Assembly: GCF_007954585.1 (NCBI RefSeq)
Contig: NZ_CP042382.1
Span: forward strand, 2,542,001 to 2,606,000
Length of the DNA: 64,000 nt
DNA from: Pistricoccus aurantiacus
GTDB taxonomy: Bacteria; Pseudomonadota; Gammaproteobacteria; Pseudomonadales; Halomonadaceae
Reading direction: 5' to 3'
A program made the position numbers and the translations under genes. The notes below the pieces were generated by a model that saw only the letters and a list, made by a program, of their open reading frames with translations, was not told the DNA's origin and did not search any database. Positions 19,992 through 29,416 of this stretch are shown here, piece by piece (the first letter of the stretch is position 1; every line of letters begins with the position of its first letter).

Positions 19992-20625
19992 TTCATCGAT
20001 GTAATCCAGCCGTTCTAGATTTATAACCTGCTGTCTACAGAGATCGATACCAATGCGAATATTCATCTTTAACTTGACAAGATAGCGTCTTGATTCTCTG
20101 TTTTTTCTGCAACACTCTTTTGTAGATCGCGTTTTTATTATCCTGCCGATAAGATTTCTGACGAGTCCGTCCACTACTAGACCGGTCTAAAGTCATAAGA
20201 ACGCCAGCTAAACAGCATCTGGAAAACAGTTTTTTTGCAAGAATAATTATTGATACTTCGAAAGATCAGCGATCTATAATTTGAGTGGCTCATCGGGAAG
20301 CACATAATTAACAATACATGCACTAAAATTGTGTACGGCTCCTTGTGAAGGCCTCTTTAAATTAAGAATCAAACCTCTTTAAATGAAATACCATAACTTC
20401 AAGAACTAATAGATAGTTGCCATGTTGAACATTTAAATGAGTAGTGTTCACCAAAACGTGGCAAGCAGTGACATCTTTCGATTCTCGAGCCGGTCAGTAT
20501 TTTGTGTCATTCAATTTATGTATAGAACTGCTTGACTTGTAATTGCTTGCTGAACAATATCCCGCTTAATAAATACGCATTACTTGAAATTCCAATTTAG
20601 CAACTGTTTAATCACAGGAAGTCGT
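19992..20625 (+). other. 634-bp spacer between wzb and wzc
   Basis: No convincing gene in either strand. A TTGACT hexamer at 20532-20537 with a poor CAATAT -10 at 17-bp spacing could form an internal promoter for wzc. AGGAA at 20617-20620 and upstream bases serve the wzc start codon. In characterised wza-wzb-wzc operons this interval is a few bases. Confidence 0.5.
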
Positions 20626-22845
20626 ATGTTGAAAGATTCTGAACCTAAACAAGACAGAACGGATGATTCAGATATAAGTTTCGTGCGTCTGGTAGGTCTT
20701 TTATTGGATCACAAGTGGTTTATTCTGATTTTTACCCTATTGTTTGCAGTAGGCGGTGTTATTTATGCTTTGTTGGCTAAGCCTGTCTACAGAGCGGATT
20801 CCCTAATACAGGTAGAAAGCAAGAAAGGTGCAGCAAACCCGCTCGAGGATGTACGTACTATGTTGGGTGAAGAACCCAAGTCGGATGCCGAGTTAGGTAT
20901 TCTTAAATCACGTATGGTGCTCGGTCAAGCCGTCGACCAAGAAAGGCTGGATATACAAATTATTCCCAACTACTTGCCAATTATTGGTGAGTTTCTTGTC
21001 AGAAACGGTTATGAGCGTCCGGCGTTTTTGGCTGACGCCGACAGCGATTTTTTACGGCAAAGCATGTGGGCCAATGAGCAGATAAGTATAGGTACCTTCC
21101 AAGTCTCGCAAGAGCTCCTCGGAAAACTGTTGACGATCGAAGTGTTGGATAACAATAACTACAGGATTGCTCGAGAGGACGTCTTTTCCGAAACAGGCAA
21201 AGTAGGAGAAGATGAAACGTTTTACGATGGAAGGATAAAACTACGTATTATCGAAATACAGGCGAAGCCAGGCGTGGTCTTTAATCTCGTCAAAACGTCA
21301 CAGCTTGCTGCCATTAATAACCTGCGTAAGCGTTTTAGCGTAAGCGAACAGGGGAAAGAAAGCGGATTACTTAATTTAATGCTAAATGATACTGATCCTC
21401 AGCGAGCTCAGAGGACATTGAACGCGATAGATCAGATATATTTGAACCAGAATATTCAAAGACAAGCAGCTGAAGCCGAAAAAAGCCTTGAGTTTCTTGA
21501 AGAGCAGCAACCAGTTATACGAGAGAAACTCAGCCAGGCGGAAAACGAGCTTAACAAATATCGTACCGATCGCGACAGTGTGGATCTGTCGCTTGAAACA
21601 CAGGCGATATTGGAAAGATTGGTAAGTCTGGAAAGTCAACTCAATGAATTGGAGTTTAGCGAAGCTGAAATTTCTCGAAAATTTACCAAAACACACCCGA
21701 CCTATTCCGCCTTGCTGGACAAAAAACAGCAGCTTATGAGAGAAAGGGATATTTTAAATAATCAGGTCAAGAATTTACCTGAAACTCAACAACAAGTGCT
21801 GCGGTTGAGTCGAGATGTAGAAGTCAACCAGCAGGTCTATACTCAGCTATTGAACAAGATTCAAGAAATGAGTATTGCTCGCGCCAGTACGGTCGGAAAC
21901 GTAAGAATACTGGATGAGGCTGTTGTCCAGCCGAATCCTATTAAACCGCGAAAAATGCTCTTGGTCGTCTTGGCTATCATGTTAGGTGGCTTGCTGAGCG
22001 TAGCAATCGTTGTACTGAGAAGCTTCTTCAATCGGGGCGTCGAATCGCCAGAGCATATCGAATCAATCGGTTTGCCTGTATATGCAACCGTACCACTTTC
22101 CGAGGAGCAGAATAAACTTGTCAGATATATAAAGTATAAAAACGAAAGGAAAGGCACGAATGTTGCTTTTGGCGTGCTGGCGGAGACTACTCCGGCCGAT
22201 ATTTCTATCGAAGCGTTGCGTAGCCTACGTACCAGCCTGCACTTTGCTATGCTGGAAGCTACGGACAATCGATTGGTAATTACAGGTCCCAGCCCAGGTA
22301 TAGGGAAAAGCTTCATTAGCGTTAATTTGAGCGCTGTATGCGCCCAAGTGGATAGGAAAGTTCTGCTGATCGATGCGGATATGCGTAAAGGGCATGTACA
22401 TCATGCGTTTGGCGACAGAAGCGATGGCGGTTTATCCGATTTATTGTCTGGAAGAAATAGTCTTGAAGAAGTGATTCGTGAAACATCAATTGAAGGACTA
22501 AGTTATATTTCACGAGGGATGGCCCCGCCAAATCCATCCGAGCTGCTGATGACAGAAGCATTTACTAATTTACTGAAAAGAGTCAGTGCCATGTTTGATT
22601 TGGTCATTATCGATACGCCACCCGTACTCGCTGTGACAGATCCAGCAATCGTAGCCAATCAATGTGGCACTACGCTTTTAGTCGCTCGTTTCCAGCTAAA
22701 CTCTTCTAAAGAATTGAAAATTGCCAGTCGTCGCCTGGAAACTTCCGGTGTAGTCGTGAAGGGGTGCATATTGAATGCAATGGAACGCAAGGCGGCTACC
22801 GATTATGGTTATGGCTATTATAACTACTCCTATAAGCCAAGTTAA
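20626..22845 (+). CDS. wzc: Tyrosine autokinase / polysaccharide co-polymerase Wzc
   Basis: An inner-membrane BY-kinase controlling chain length and export through Wza. The 739 residues run: TM1 (about 30-50), a Wzz-type periplasmic domain with long coiled coils (about 270-420), TM2 (about 443-463), then a cytoplasmic kinase with Walker A GPSPGIGKS near 554, Walker A' LLIDADMRKG, and Walker B VIIDTPP. A tyrosine cluster with six Tyr ends the protein (YGYGYYNYSY) and is the autophosphorylation site. I start at ATG 20626, preceded by CAGGAA; a TTG 14 codons upstream extends the frame but has no ribosome site. Wzb is its likely phosphatase. Confidence 0.95.
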   Translation: MLKDSEPKQDRTDDSDISFVRLVGLLLDHKWFILIFTLLFAVGGVIYALLAKPVYRADSLIQVESKKGAANPLEDVRTMLGEEPKSDAELGILKSRMVLGQAVDQERLDIQIIPNYLPIIGEFLVRNGYERPAFLADADSDFLRQSMWANEQISIGTFQVSQELLGKLLTIEVLDNNNYRIAREDVFSETGKVGEDETFYDGRIKLRIIEIQAKPGVVFNLVKTSQLAAINNLRKRFSVSEQGKESGLLNLMLNDTDPQRAQRTLNAIDQIYLNQNIQRQAAEAEKSLEFLEEQQPVIREKLSQAENELNKYRTDRDSVDLSLETQAILERLVSLESQLNELEFSEAEISRKFTKTHPTYSALLDKKQQLMRERDILNNQVKNLPETQQQVLRLSRDVEVNQQVYTQLLNKIQEMSIARASTVGNVRILDEAVVQPNPIKPRKMLLVVLAIMLGGLLSVAIVVLRSFFNRGVESPEHIESIGLPVYATVPLSEEQNKLVRYIKYKNERKGTNVAFGVLAETTPADISIEALRSLRTSLHFAMLEATDNRLVITGPSPGIGKSFISVNLSAVCAQVDRKVLLIDADMRKGHVHHAFGDRSDGGLSDLLSGRNSLEEVIRETSIEGLSYISRGMAPPNPSELLMTEAFTNLLKRVSAMFDLVIIDTPPVLAVTDPAIVANQCGTTLLVARFQLNSSKELKIASRRLETSGVVVKGCILNAMERKAATDYGYGYYNYSYKPS

Positions 22846-22928
22846 TCTAGTTTGGCCAGTAGATTTAAACTTACAGGAAGTATTGTAACAACTAAGAAGT
22901 AGAAACCATTTATAATGAGTTTTCGAAA

Positions 22929-23741
22929 ATGATATTGATTAGTTGCACTACTACTCAGGAACGAGTGGACAAACTTTTTTATACTATTGAATCACTAAAA
23001 TATCAAAATAAAAAGCCAGATAAAATTATTGTAAATTTGTCTAAGGAGCCATATTTAAAAGACTCGGGTATAGAAAAGATACCTGTATGGCTCTCGGAAA
23101 ATGCTAAAGTAGTTGTTAATTTCGTTAAAAATACCGGTCCATATAGAAAGCTTATACCCGTATTTGACATGGCTAACGATGACGATATGATTATTACGAT
23201 AGATGACGATGTCATTTATCACGAAGAATGGTTAAATAAGCTGGTTACTGCTGGGGAAAAGAAACGAAATGCCATAGTTTGTGGTAAAGCCAGGGTGATG
23301 AAAAAGAATTTCTTCGGCAAATGGCAGTCCTATTCCAGGTGGAACCAGTTAGAAACCATGGAGGAAGGGCATAATATACTTCCTATTGGCTGTGCCGGAA
23401 TTCTTTATAGGAAAAATCTCATAGATAAAGAATTTATCAATAACAAGAAATTTCTTTTACTGGCCCCAACATGTGATGATTTATGGTTCAGAATGGCAAG
23501 TATAAGGATGGGTATCGAGGTATTTGCTGACCCGGCCATAGACATTGGGAATATCTATATGCAACATGATGAAGGGTTGGATGTAATCAATCTCAATAAA
23601 CCTGCAAGAGGATTCTTTAACAGACTCTATCATGCCTTCGCGAGAGAATACTTGGCTTATTTTGGTTTTTATCATTCACAGAATGATGTTGCATGGCGAG
23701 AAATCAATAAAAACTTTAGAACGGCTCTAAGAAAGTTTTAA
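22929..23741 (+). CDS. Glycosyltransferase, GT-A fold (family 2-like)
   Basis: A 270-residue cytoplasmic sugar transferase for the polysaccharide repeat unit. The N terminus (ILISCTTTQERVDKLFYTIES) and the DDDV metal and nucleotide-sugar motif at 92-95 fit GT-A enzymes, and CDDLWFRMA near residue 187 resembles the acceptor-side acidic motif. It has no membrane segments. The sequence is distinctly AT-rich compared with the flanking chromosome, like the next three genes. Sugar and linkage cannot be assigned from the sequence. Confidence 0.75.
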   Translation: MILISCTTTQERVDKLFYTIESLKYQNKKPDKIIVNLSKEPYLKDSGIEKIPVWLSENAKVVVNFVKNTGPYRKLIPVFDMANDDDMIITIDDDVIYHEEWLNKLVTAGEKKRNAIVCGKARVMKKNFFGKWQSYSRWNQLETMEEGHNILPIGCAGILYRKNLIDKEFINNKKFLLLAPTCDDLWFRMASIRMGIEVFADPAIDIGNIYMQHDEGLDVINLNKPARGFFNRLYHAFAREYLAYFGFYHSQNDVAWREINKNFRTALRKF

Positions 23742-23939
23742 CCTCGACGCTGGCGAACCAGCTATTTTAACCCAGTAATAAAATATTAGTCGACTGCTAC
23801 AATTTTATATTTTTGCATTCCTATGCATTCTTCCCGGCTTTATGAAGCTTGTGATCTTTAATAAATTTTTTAATTAAAAACTTATTGTTAAAAACGCCAA
23901 TCCGGTTTCAAACATGCAGGACAAGGGTGTTTCGCATAA

Positions 23940-25109
23940 ATGATATTATTAACTTTTTTATTATCTACAGCACTCTTGTTGATTAGCACAAAGTCCAGAG
24001 AGCTGAAATTTTATTTTTTTTCGGTATTAATCTTAACAGTAATAGTGCATCTTGTCTTTGCCATCGAATTTTCAATAACATCCGATTCAGAATATTTTGT
24101 AAGCGATGAAATAATCTACGCTTATCTAGGCGAAGGGCTCGATCAGCTGGCTATTCAAGATAGATGGTTCTGGATAGTTCTGAACAAGCTTGCTAAATAC
24201 CCGCTCGAAGATCCCTGGTTTGCACAGAAATTTATCAACCTGATTGCTCTTCCCCTGTATTTCTATGTGTTATACAAGATGTTGGATAGCGCATTGGGCG
24301 CATTGCTAATTTTTATTTTTTTCCCTTATTTGTTTTATATGTTTCAGGTAGATCTAAGAGATATGACGGCTTTTGTATTGTTTATGAGCGCATGTTATTT
24401 CTTTTTTCATTATGACGTTAAGATTTTTTATAGATTGACGCTAGTAGTTCTGTGCTTATTTGCATTAGTTTTTTTACGGCCCTTTTATGTGCCTATAATT
24501 ATTGTCTCTTTAGGCATTTCAGTAGCGCTGAAAAATATAGTGAGCAATTTCAGGCTAAATCCAATAACATTGCTCAAATCCATACTTTTACTGGGTTTTG
24601 TAATAGCTATATTTATTTTTTCAAATTCGATTGAACTTTTCTATCGTTTTTTTGGTAGGGCCGAATATGTTTTAGAAAATGGAATTCAGACACTCGATGG
24701 TACTGTTGTAAGTTTCAGCACGGGCTATGCAGTACAGTCGATAATACGTTTTTTTGCAACGCCTATACCGATATCGTTGTTTTCGCAGGTATTTGTGCAT
24801 GGAAACTCGGACTATGGATATACCCATGATGTACTGAGAATCATATCACAATTCAGTCTGTATTTTTTTATACTTTTTTTCATGTATCTTTCCTTGAAAA
24901 AACCTGGCGCCATGATCAAAGTCATAATTCACCCTCCGCGTTTGGCTTTTTTTATAGGGATAATCTTAACTGTAGTTATTTATTCAATTTACTTTGGAGG
25001 AGGGAGTCATACCAGAATAAAAATAGGTATTTATCATCTCTTTTTTATACCTTGCGCTATCATATATAAAGATTATTTTTTAGGTGTAAGTAATCGGAGC
25101 AATAAGTGA
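23940..25109 (+). CDS. Polytopic membrane protein, probable Wzy polysaccharide polymerase
   Basis: A 389-residue hydrophobic protein with about ten predicted helices and a larger loop in the second half (around RAEYVLENGIQTLDGT). Wzy polymerases are recognised mainly by such topology and position, not sequence. Lying between glycosyltransferase genes in a wza-wzb-wzc operon, it is the best polymerase candidate. An EpsG-like or GT-C role is the alternative. It overlaps the next gene by GTGA. The preceding 198-bp gap holds nothing recognisable. It is very AT-rich. Confidence 0.6.
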   Translation: MILLTFLLSTALLLISTKSRELKFYFFSVLILTVIVHLVFAIEFSITSDSEYFVSDEIIYAYLGEGLDQLAIQDRWFWIVLNKLAKYPLEDPWFAQKFINLIALPLYFYVLYKMLDSALGALLIFIFFPYLFYMFQVDLRDMTAFVLFMSACYFFFHYDVKIFYRLTLVVLCLFALVFLRPFYVPIIIVSLGISVALKNIVSNFRLNPITLLKSILLLGFVIAIFIFSNSIELFYRFFGRAEYVLENGIQTLDGTVVSFSTGYAVQSIIRFFATPIPISLFSQVFVHGNSDYGYTHDVLRIISQFSLYFFILFFMYLSLKKPGAMIKVIIHPPRLAFFIGIILTVVIYSIYFGGGSHTRIKIGIYHLFFIPCAIIYKDYFLGVSNRSNK

Positions 25110-26275
25110 AAAATGTTTTATTTATATCAGCTGCCTTGGAAATGTCCGATTCATCCGCGGCGATTAGAAACCGAAAATTAGTCAAGGCGCTTGCACAAAG
25201 TTTTCAGGTAGATTCGATCGAATTTTCGCCACGTAATGCTGAAAAAATGTGCGAATTACCGAATATTAGCAATATAGTATTGAAAATGCCCTTCAGTTTT
25301 CAAAATAGCAGCCAAAAAAAAGGCAAATCATATGGGCAATTAAATAAAATAAAGGATCGATTAAAATACTATACAAAAAGTATAGTGCCTGATAGTTATG
25401 CTGCAAATTATCGTCACATGGTAACAAGTATAGATAATAATGCTCCAGATAAAAAATACCAAATAGTTATCATAAGCTCCGATCCTAAAGGAGTGCATTT
25501 TTTATGGTTTTCATCTTTTGTAAAAAAACTGATTAATAACGGCGCTAAAACCTATCAATACTGGGGTGATCCTTGGGCAGGAGATATTGCATCTTATAAT
25601 AATACCTTGACCAAGATTTTAGAAAAAAGAATTTATAGCAAAAGCAAATATATTATTTTTAATTCGAAGGGGACTTTCCTGGAAAAATCTGAGGGTTCAT
25701 CGTACAAAGAAAAATTTCTTTTTTTGAGTAGAGGGCTTGATTGTGACGTGACGAGTTTTCCAGAGGAAGATTCGATCAAGCTTGAGGGAAAAATCAGGTT
25801 CATTTACGCGGGGGACTTTCATTCAAGATTCAGAAATTTGAATCCCTTCTGTGAAGCTATAAAAAATTCACCGCATGAACTCGCCATAGTAGGAAATGGT
25901 GATTTGAAAGAAGATTATCATGCGTTTAACAATATAAGTGTAAAAAAGCGCATGCCTTATAAAGAAGTTTCGCAGTTGGTTGAATCCGGCGATATTCTAC
26001 TTGTTTTGCTCAATAACATTGGAAACCAGATACCTGGTAAGATATACGATCTAGCAAGTAAAAACAAGCCCATAATGCTGTTATACGAGAATGAAGAAAT
26101 TCTTGATTTTATTCCTTTTTCCAGTAGATTCATTCTAGTGAAAAATGTGAAAAGTGAAATTGAGAACGCCATCTCAAAAATTTCCAATAATAATATAATA
26201 ATAGATTATAAAGAGTTGAAAAAAGAAAACTATCAAGAAAAAGTCTTGGAAATTTTTGATTCAGGTAAAAGTTAA
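25106..26275 (+). CDS. Glycosyltransferase, probable GT4-type
   Basis: A 389-residue cytoplasmic protein with a two-domain GT-B look. The N-terminal half (VLFISAALEMSDSSAAIRNRKLVKAL) suits an acceptor domain, a middle segment has QYWGDPWAGD, and the C-terminal half has the beta-strand IRFIYAGDFHSR and a donor-side region (PGKIYDLASKNKPIMLL) resembling GT4 enzymes. The GTG start at 25106 overlaps the stop of the preceding gene; no in-frame ATG is near. The glycosyltransferase call is moderately sure because the classical EX7E motif is weak. Confidence 0.65.
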   Translation: MKNVLFISAALEMSDSSAAIRNRKLVKALAQSFQVDSIEFSPRNAEKMCELPNISNIVLKMPFSFQNSSQKKGKSYGQLNKIKDRLKYYTKSIVPDSYAANYRHMVTSIDNNAPDKKYQIVIISSDPKGVHFLWFSSFVKKLINNGAKTYQYWGDPWAGDIASYNNTLTKILEKRIYSKSKYIIFNSKGTFLEKSEGSSYKEKFLFLSRGLDCDVTSFPEEDSIKLEGKIRFIYAGDFHSRFRNLNPFCEAIKNSPHELAIVGNGDLKEDYHAFNNISVKKRMPYKEVSQLVESGDILLVLLNNIGNQIPGKIYDLASKNKPIMLLYENEEILDFIPFSSRFILVKNVKSEIENAISKISNNNIIIDYKELKKENYQEKVLEIFDSGKS

Positions 26276-27409
26276 ATGTCGATTATCATTATCGCTCCTG
26301 TGCATGCTTGGGATGATGTGCGTGTCTTTAAAAAACAGGCTGTGTCTCTCGCCAGGTCGGGTTTCGACGTCAAGTTGATAGCTCGTATAGAAAAAAAGGA
26401 TTTTATCGATGGCGTTGAAGTCATACCACCAGCAGGAAGCAGCAAGAATAGATTTCTAAGGTTCTTGTCAATACCGTTAATTTCATTTCAAGCTTTATTC
26501 TTGAAAGGCGAGATTTACCATCTTCATAATCCGGACACTATTCCTATTGCTTTTTTTTTACGCCTTTTCGGCAGTAAAATAATTTACGATACACACGAAG
26601 ATTTTACGCAAAGAATACTTTCACGATACTGGCTGCCAAAAATTTTAAGAGGCTTTTTTGCATGGGCTGTTGGCAGGGCTGAGGTGCTGACAGCGCGTGT
26701 TGCGCAGGCTTCTATCGCTACGCAACGAGAAGTTGCCGAGCGCCTGGGTAATAAATGTCTGATAATCAAAAATTTACCTAGAGTCGATGATGAGCTAATC
26801 GAGCAAGTATCTAAATTAACTAATCAAATAAATGACAAAGGATGTATCTTCAGGGTTGTCTATATTGGTGGCGTCAGTCCGGCACGAGGCCTCTACGAAA
26901 TGGTAGATGCTCTACCTAAAGTCAACGAAGAGATCGATTGTCGTTTATGGTTGATCGGGCGTGCGCAGCAAGAATTTCTCGAGAGTGCTTCAAAAAGAAA
27001 AGGCTGGGATTACGTGGATTATTTTTCCAAAATGGCTCAGGAAAAAGCATTTGCCTATGTAAAAAAATCCGACATTGGCTTGATATACATTAATGACGTT
27101 GGCGGTCACGCTATGATTGACCCAAATAAAATTTATGAATATATGACCTTTTCCAAGCCTTTTGTCGCGAGCAATTTCAAGAAATGGCGAGAAGACTTTG
27201 AAGGTATCAATGCGGGCGTTTTTATTGAACCCGGTAGCTCGGATAAACTTTCTGAAAGCTTGTTGAAGCTTGCTCGCCTAGACAAGAAGGAATTAGAAAA
27301 AATGGGTAATAACGGCAAAAAGTTTGTTGATCATAATAACTGGGAAAAAGAGTACCAGCGCCTTTTGAAAATTTATGAAGGCATACTCGGATGCCATTCC
27401 GCCAGTTAA
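26276..27409 (+). CDS. Glycosyltransferase family 4 protein
   Basis: A 377-residue GT-B enzyme. The N-terminal domain begins APVHAWDDVRVFKKQAVSLA and includes EIYHLHNPDTIPIAF and IIYDTHEDF, as in GT4 lipopolysaccharide transferases. The C-terminal donor domain has VVYIGGVSPARGLYEMVDAL and NKIYEYMTFSKPFVASNF, the EX7E-like nucleotide-sugar site. It begins directly after the preceding stop, so it is co-translated with it. The substrate is unknown. Confidence 0.85.
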   Translation: MSIIIIAPVHAWDDVRVFKKQAVSLARSGFDVKLIARIEKKDFIDGVEVIPPAGSSKNRFLRFLSIPLISFQALFLKGEIYHLHNPDTIPIAFFLRLFGSKIIYDTHEDFTQRILSRYWLPKILRGFFAWAVGRAEVLTARVAQASIATQREVAERLGNKCLIIKNLPRVDDELIEQVSKLTNQINDKGCIFRVVYIGGVSPARGLYEMVDALPKVNEEIDCRLWLIGRAQQEFLESASKRKGWDYVDYFSKMAQEKAFAYVKKSDIGLIYINDVGGHAMIDPNKIYEYMTFSKPFVASNFKKWREDFEGINAGVFIEPGSSDKLSESLLKLARLDKKELEKMGNNGKKFVDHNNWEKEYQRLLKIYEGILGCHSAS

Positions 27410-27476
27410 ATTTTGCTTGTCCGCTTGATATAAATTCATGTTTCTTGAATTCAAGAAATAAGGTCGATTAATCATA

Positions 27477-28751
27477 ATGCGCGTTATCTATTTCCATCAG
27501 CACTTTTCCACTCCACAGGGCGCCGCAGGTACCCGCTCTTACGAATTTGCCCGTCGGCTAGTCAAACAAGGGCATCAAGTCACCATGGTTTGCGGTAGTT
27601 ATGGAAAAGGTAACACCGGGCTTGTGGGGCCTTTCAAGCGTGGTAAGCGCATTGGTGTGGTTCAAGGAATCAATATAATAGAACTGGATATTTCGTATTC
27701 CAATGATAATAATTTTTTTAAGCGAACTTTTTTATTTTTAATGTTTGCTCTGCGTAGTATCAAGCTGGTTTTTACACAAGAGTATGACTTGTTGTTTGCC
27801 ACGAGTACTCCACTGACTGCGGGTATACCGGGTATCGTTGGACGTTGGCTTCGTGGAAAACCCTTTGTTTTTGAGGTGCGTGACTTATGGCCCGAGCTTC
27901 CAAAAGAAATGGGGGTTATCACGAATCCGTTCGTTCTTGCCGCCATGAGCCTGCTCGAATGGGCTAGCTACAAAAGCGCTCATCGGTTGATTGGTTTATC
28001 CCCCGGGATAGTGAAAGGTATCATCCTCAAGGGTGTCTCAAAAGATAAGGTGGCTTTGATTCCGAATGGTTGTGATCTGGACTTGTTCTCATTTACAGGG
28101 CGCTCAAGCGAGTCGCCAGTGGCCTGTAAAGAACCAGGCCACTGGCGTCCTGAAAATGTTTCTCAAGACGATTTCATGGCGGTGTTTACAGGAACTCATG
28201 GGATTGCCAATGGATTGAACTCTGTACTTGGTGCTGCTCGCTTGTTAAAGGAAAGAAACCGCAACGATATAAAAATTGTGTTGATAGGTCAGGGTAAACT
28301 CAAACCTGAACTACAGGCCAAGGCTCATCGCCAGCAACTGAACAATGTTGTGTTTCATGACTCGGTGTCCAAGGAAAGGCTTTCTGGTCTAATGGCCAGT
28401 GCCGATCTGGGTTTGCAGATCCTAGCCAATGTGCCAGCATTTTACTACGGAACATCGCCCAACAAGTTCTTTGACTATATTGCGGCTGGTCTGCCCGTGC
28501 TCAACAACTATCCCGGCTGGTTGGCGGATACGATTCGAGAATACGACTGTGGCTTTGTAGTGCCGCCGGATGACCCGGTGGCATTCGCCGATGCCCTCGA
28601 AGCCGCGGCTGACGATACACCCTCACTTGAGAGAATGGGCCGTAATGCTCAAGCTCTGGCCAGTGAAAAATTCGATCGTAACAAGCTATCGGCGTCCTTT
28701 GTCAGTTGGCTTGAAGCCACGAGGAAAGAGCAGGTTTCTTGTGGCAATTGA
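27477..28751 (+). CDS. WbuB-like glycosyltransferase family 4 protein
   Basis: A 424-residue GT-B enzyme close in pattern to WbuB-type transferases, which add N-acetyl-fucosamine or related amino sugars. It has the characteristic N terminus IYFHQHFSTPQGAAGTRSYEF, the VFEVRDLWPELP motif, a GCDLDLF segment, GTHGIANGL in the donor domain and GTSPNKFFDYIAAGLPVL as the EX7E-equivalent site. GC content rises here compared with the four genes before it. A strong 13-bp inverted repeat lies inside the gene, in a poorly conserved loop between the two domains. WbuB-like specificity is a guess from resemblance. Confidence 0.85.
   Translation: MRVIYFHQHFSTPQGAAGTRSYEFARRLVKQGHQVTMVCGSYGKGNTGLVGPFKRGKRIGVVQGINIIELDISYSNDNNFFKRTFLFLMFALRSIKLVFTQEYDLLFATSTPLTAGIPGIVGRWLRGKPFVFEVRDLWPELPKEMGVITNPFVLAAMSLLEWASYKSAHRLIGLSPGIVKGIILKGVSKDKVALIPNGCDLDLFSFTGRSSESPVACKEPGHWRPENVSQDDFMAVFTGTHGIANGLNSVLGAARLLKERNRNDIKIVLIGQGKLKPELQAKAHRQQLNNVVFHDSVSKERLSGLMASADLGLQILANVPAFYYGTSPNKFFDYIAAGLPVLNNYPGWLADTIREYDCGFVVPPDDPVAFADALEAAADDTPSLERMGRNAQALASEKFDRNKLSASFVSWLEATRKEQVSCGN
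28114..28147. repeat. Perfect 13-bp inverted repeat inside the WbuB-like gene
   Basis: CGCCAGTGGCCTG (28114-28126) and its exact complement (28135-28147) flank the 8-nt loop TAAAGAAC. The hairpin would be very stable in DNA or RNA. No T-run follows, so it does not look like a simple terminator. It encodes part of an interdomain loop. Confidence 0.9.
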
Positions 28752-28781
28752 AATTCATTATTCTTATCCTGGAACACAAAA

Positions 28782-29381
28782 ATGCTGAAGCGTTTTTTTG
28801 ATATTCTTGTTTCCGCCGCGGTCCTAGTCTTTTTCACGCCAGTTATTATCGTGTTGATGATCGTGATACGAAGGAAGCTGGGTTCTCCCGTTTTTTTTCA
28901 TCAGGTTCGGCCTGGGTTGAATGGGGCTCCCTTCAAGATGGTCAAGTTTCGTAGCATGTTGGATGCTTATGATAATGAGGGCCATCCATTACCTAACGAG
29001 CAGCGCCTGACGTCTTTTGGCAGATTTCTTCGTTCGACAAGTCTGGATGAGCTGCCTGAACTGTGGAATGTCTTGAAAGGCGATATGAGCCTCGTCGGCC
29101 CCAGACCATTATTGATGGAGTATTTACCACTCTACGATAGCCATCAGGCGAGGCGCCATGAAGCAAAACCCGGTGTGACGGGATGGGCTCAGGTCAATGG
29201 ACGCAACGCCATCTCCTGGCAGAAAAAATTCGATCTGGACGTATGGTATGTCGATCATCAGACTTTCTGGCTCGACCTGAAAATTTTGCTCTTGACCGTC
29301 AAGAAGGTTTTCGTTCGAGACGGAATCAATCACTCTGATAACACTACCATGCCTAAATTCACCGGTAACTTTCGCAAGTAA
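28782..29381 (+). CDS. Initiating sugar phosphoglycosyl transferase (PglC/WcaJ C-terminal type)
   Basis: Transfers a sugar 1-phosphate to undecaprenyl phosphate, the first membrane step of repeat-unit synthesis. The 199 residues correspond to the minimal monotopic enzyme (PglC-type), without the N-terminal helices of WcaJ. An N-terminal re-entrant hydrophobic helix is followed by the KMVKFRSM motif, [22 protein letters not shown] (catalytic D-E and the polyprenol-site arginine) and [15 protein letters not shown] small PglC-like enzyme next to a sugar aminotransferase suggests a 2,4-diacetamido or similar amino sugar as the first residue; that is inference. Confidence 0.9.
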   Translation: MLKRFFDILVSAAVLVFFTPVIIVLMIVIRRKLGSPVFFHQVRPGLNGAPFKMVKFRSMLDAYDNEGHPLPNEQRLTSFGRFLRSTSLDELPELWNVLKGDMSLVGPRPLLMEYLPLYDSHQARRHEAKPGVTGWAQVNGRNAISWQKKFDLDVWYVDHQTFWLDLKILLLTVKKVFVRDGINHSDNTTMPKFTGNFRK

Positions 29382-29416
29382 ACCCAAGCCTTTGAATCCT
29401 GATAAGTGATCCTCCA

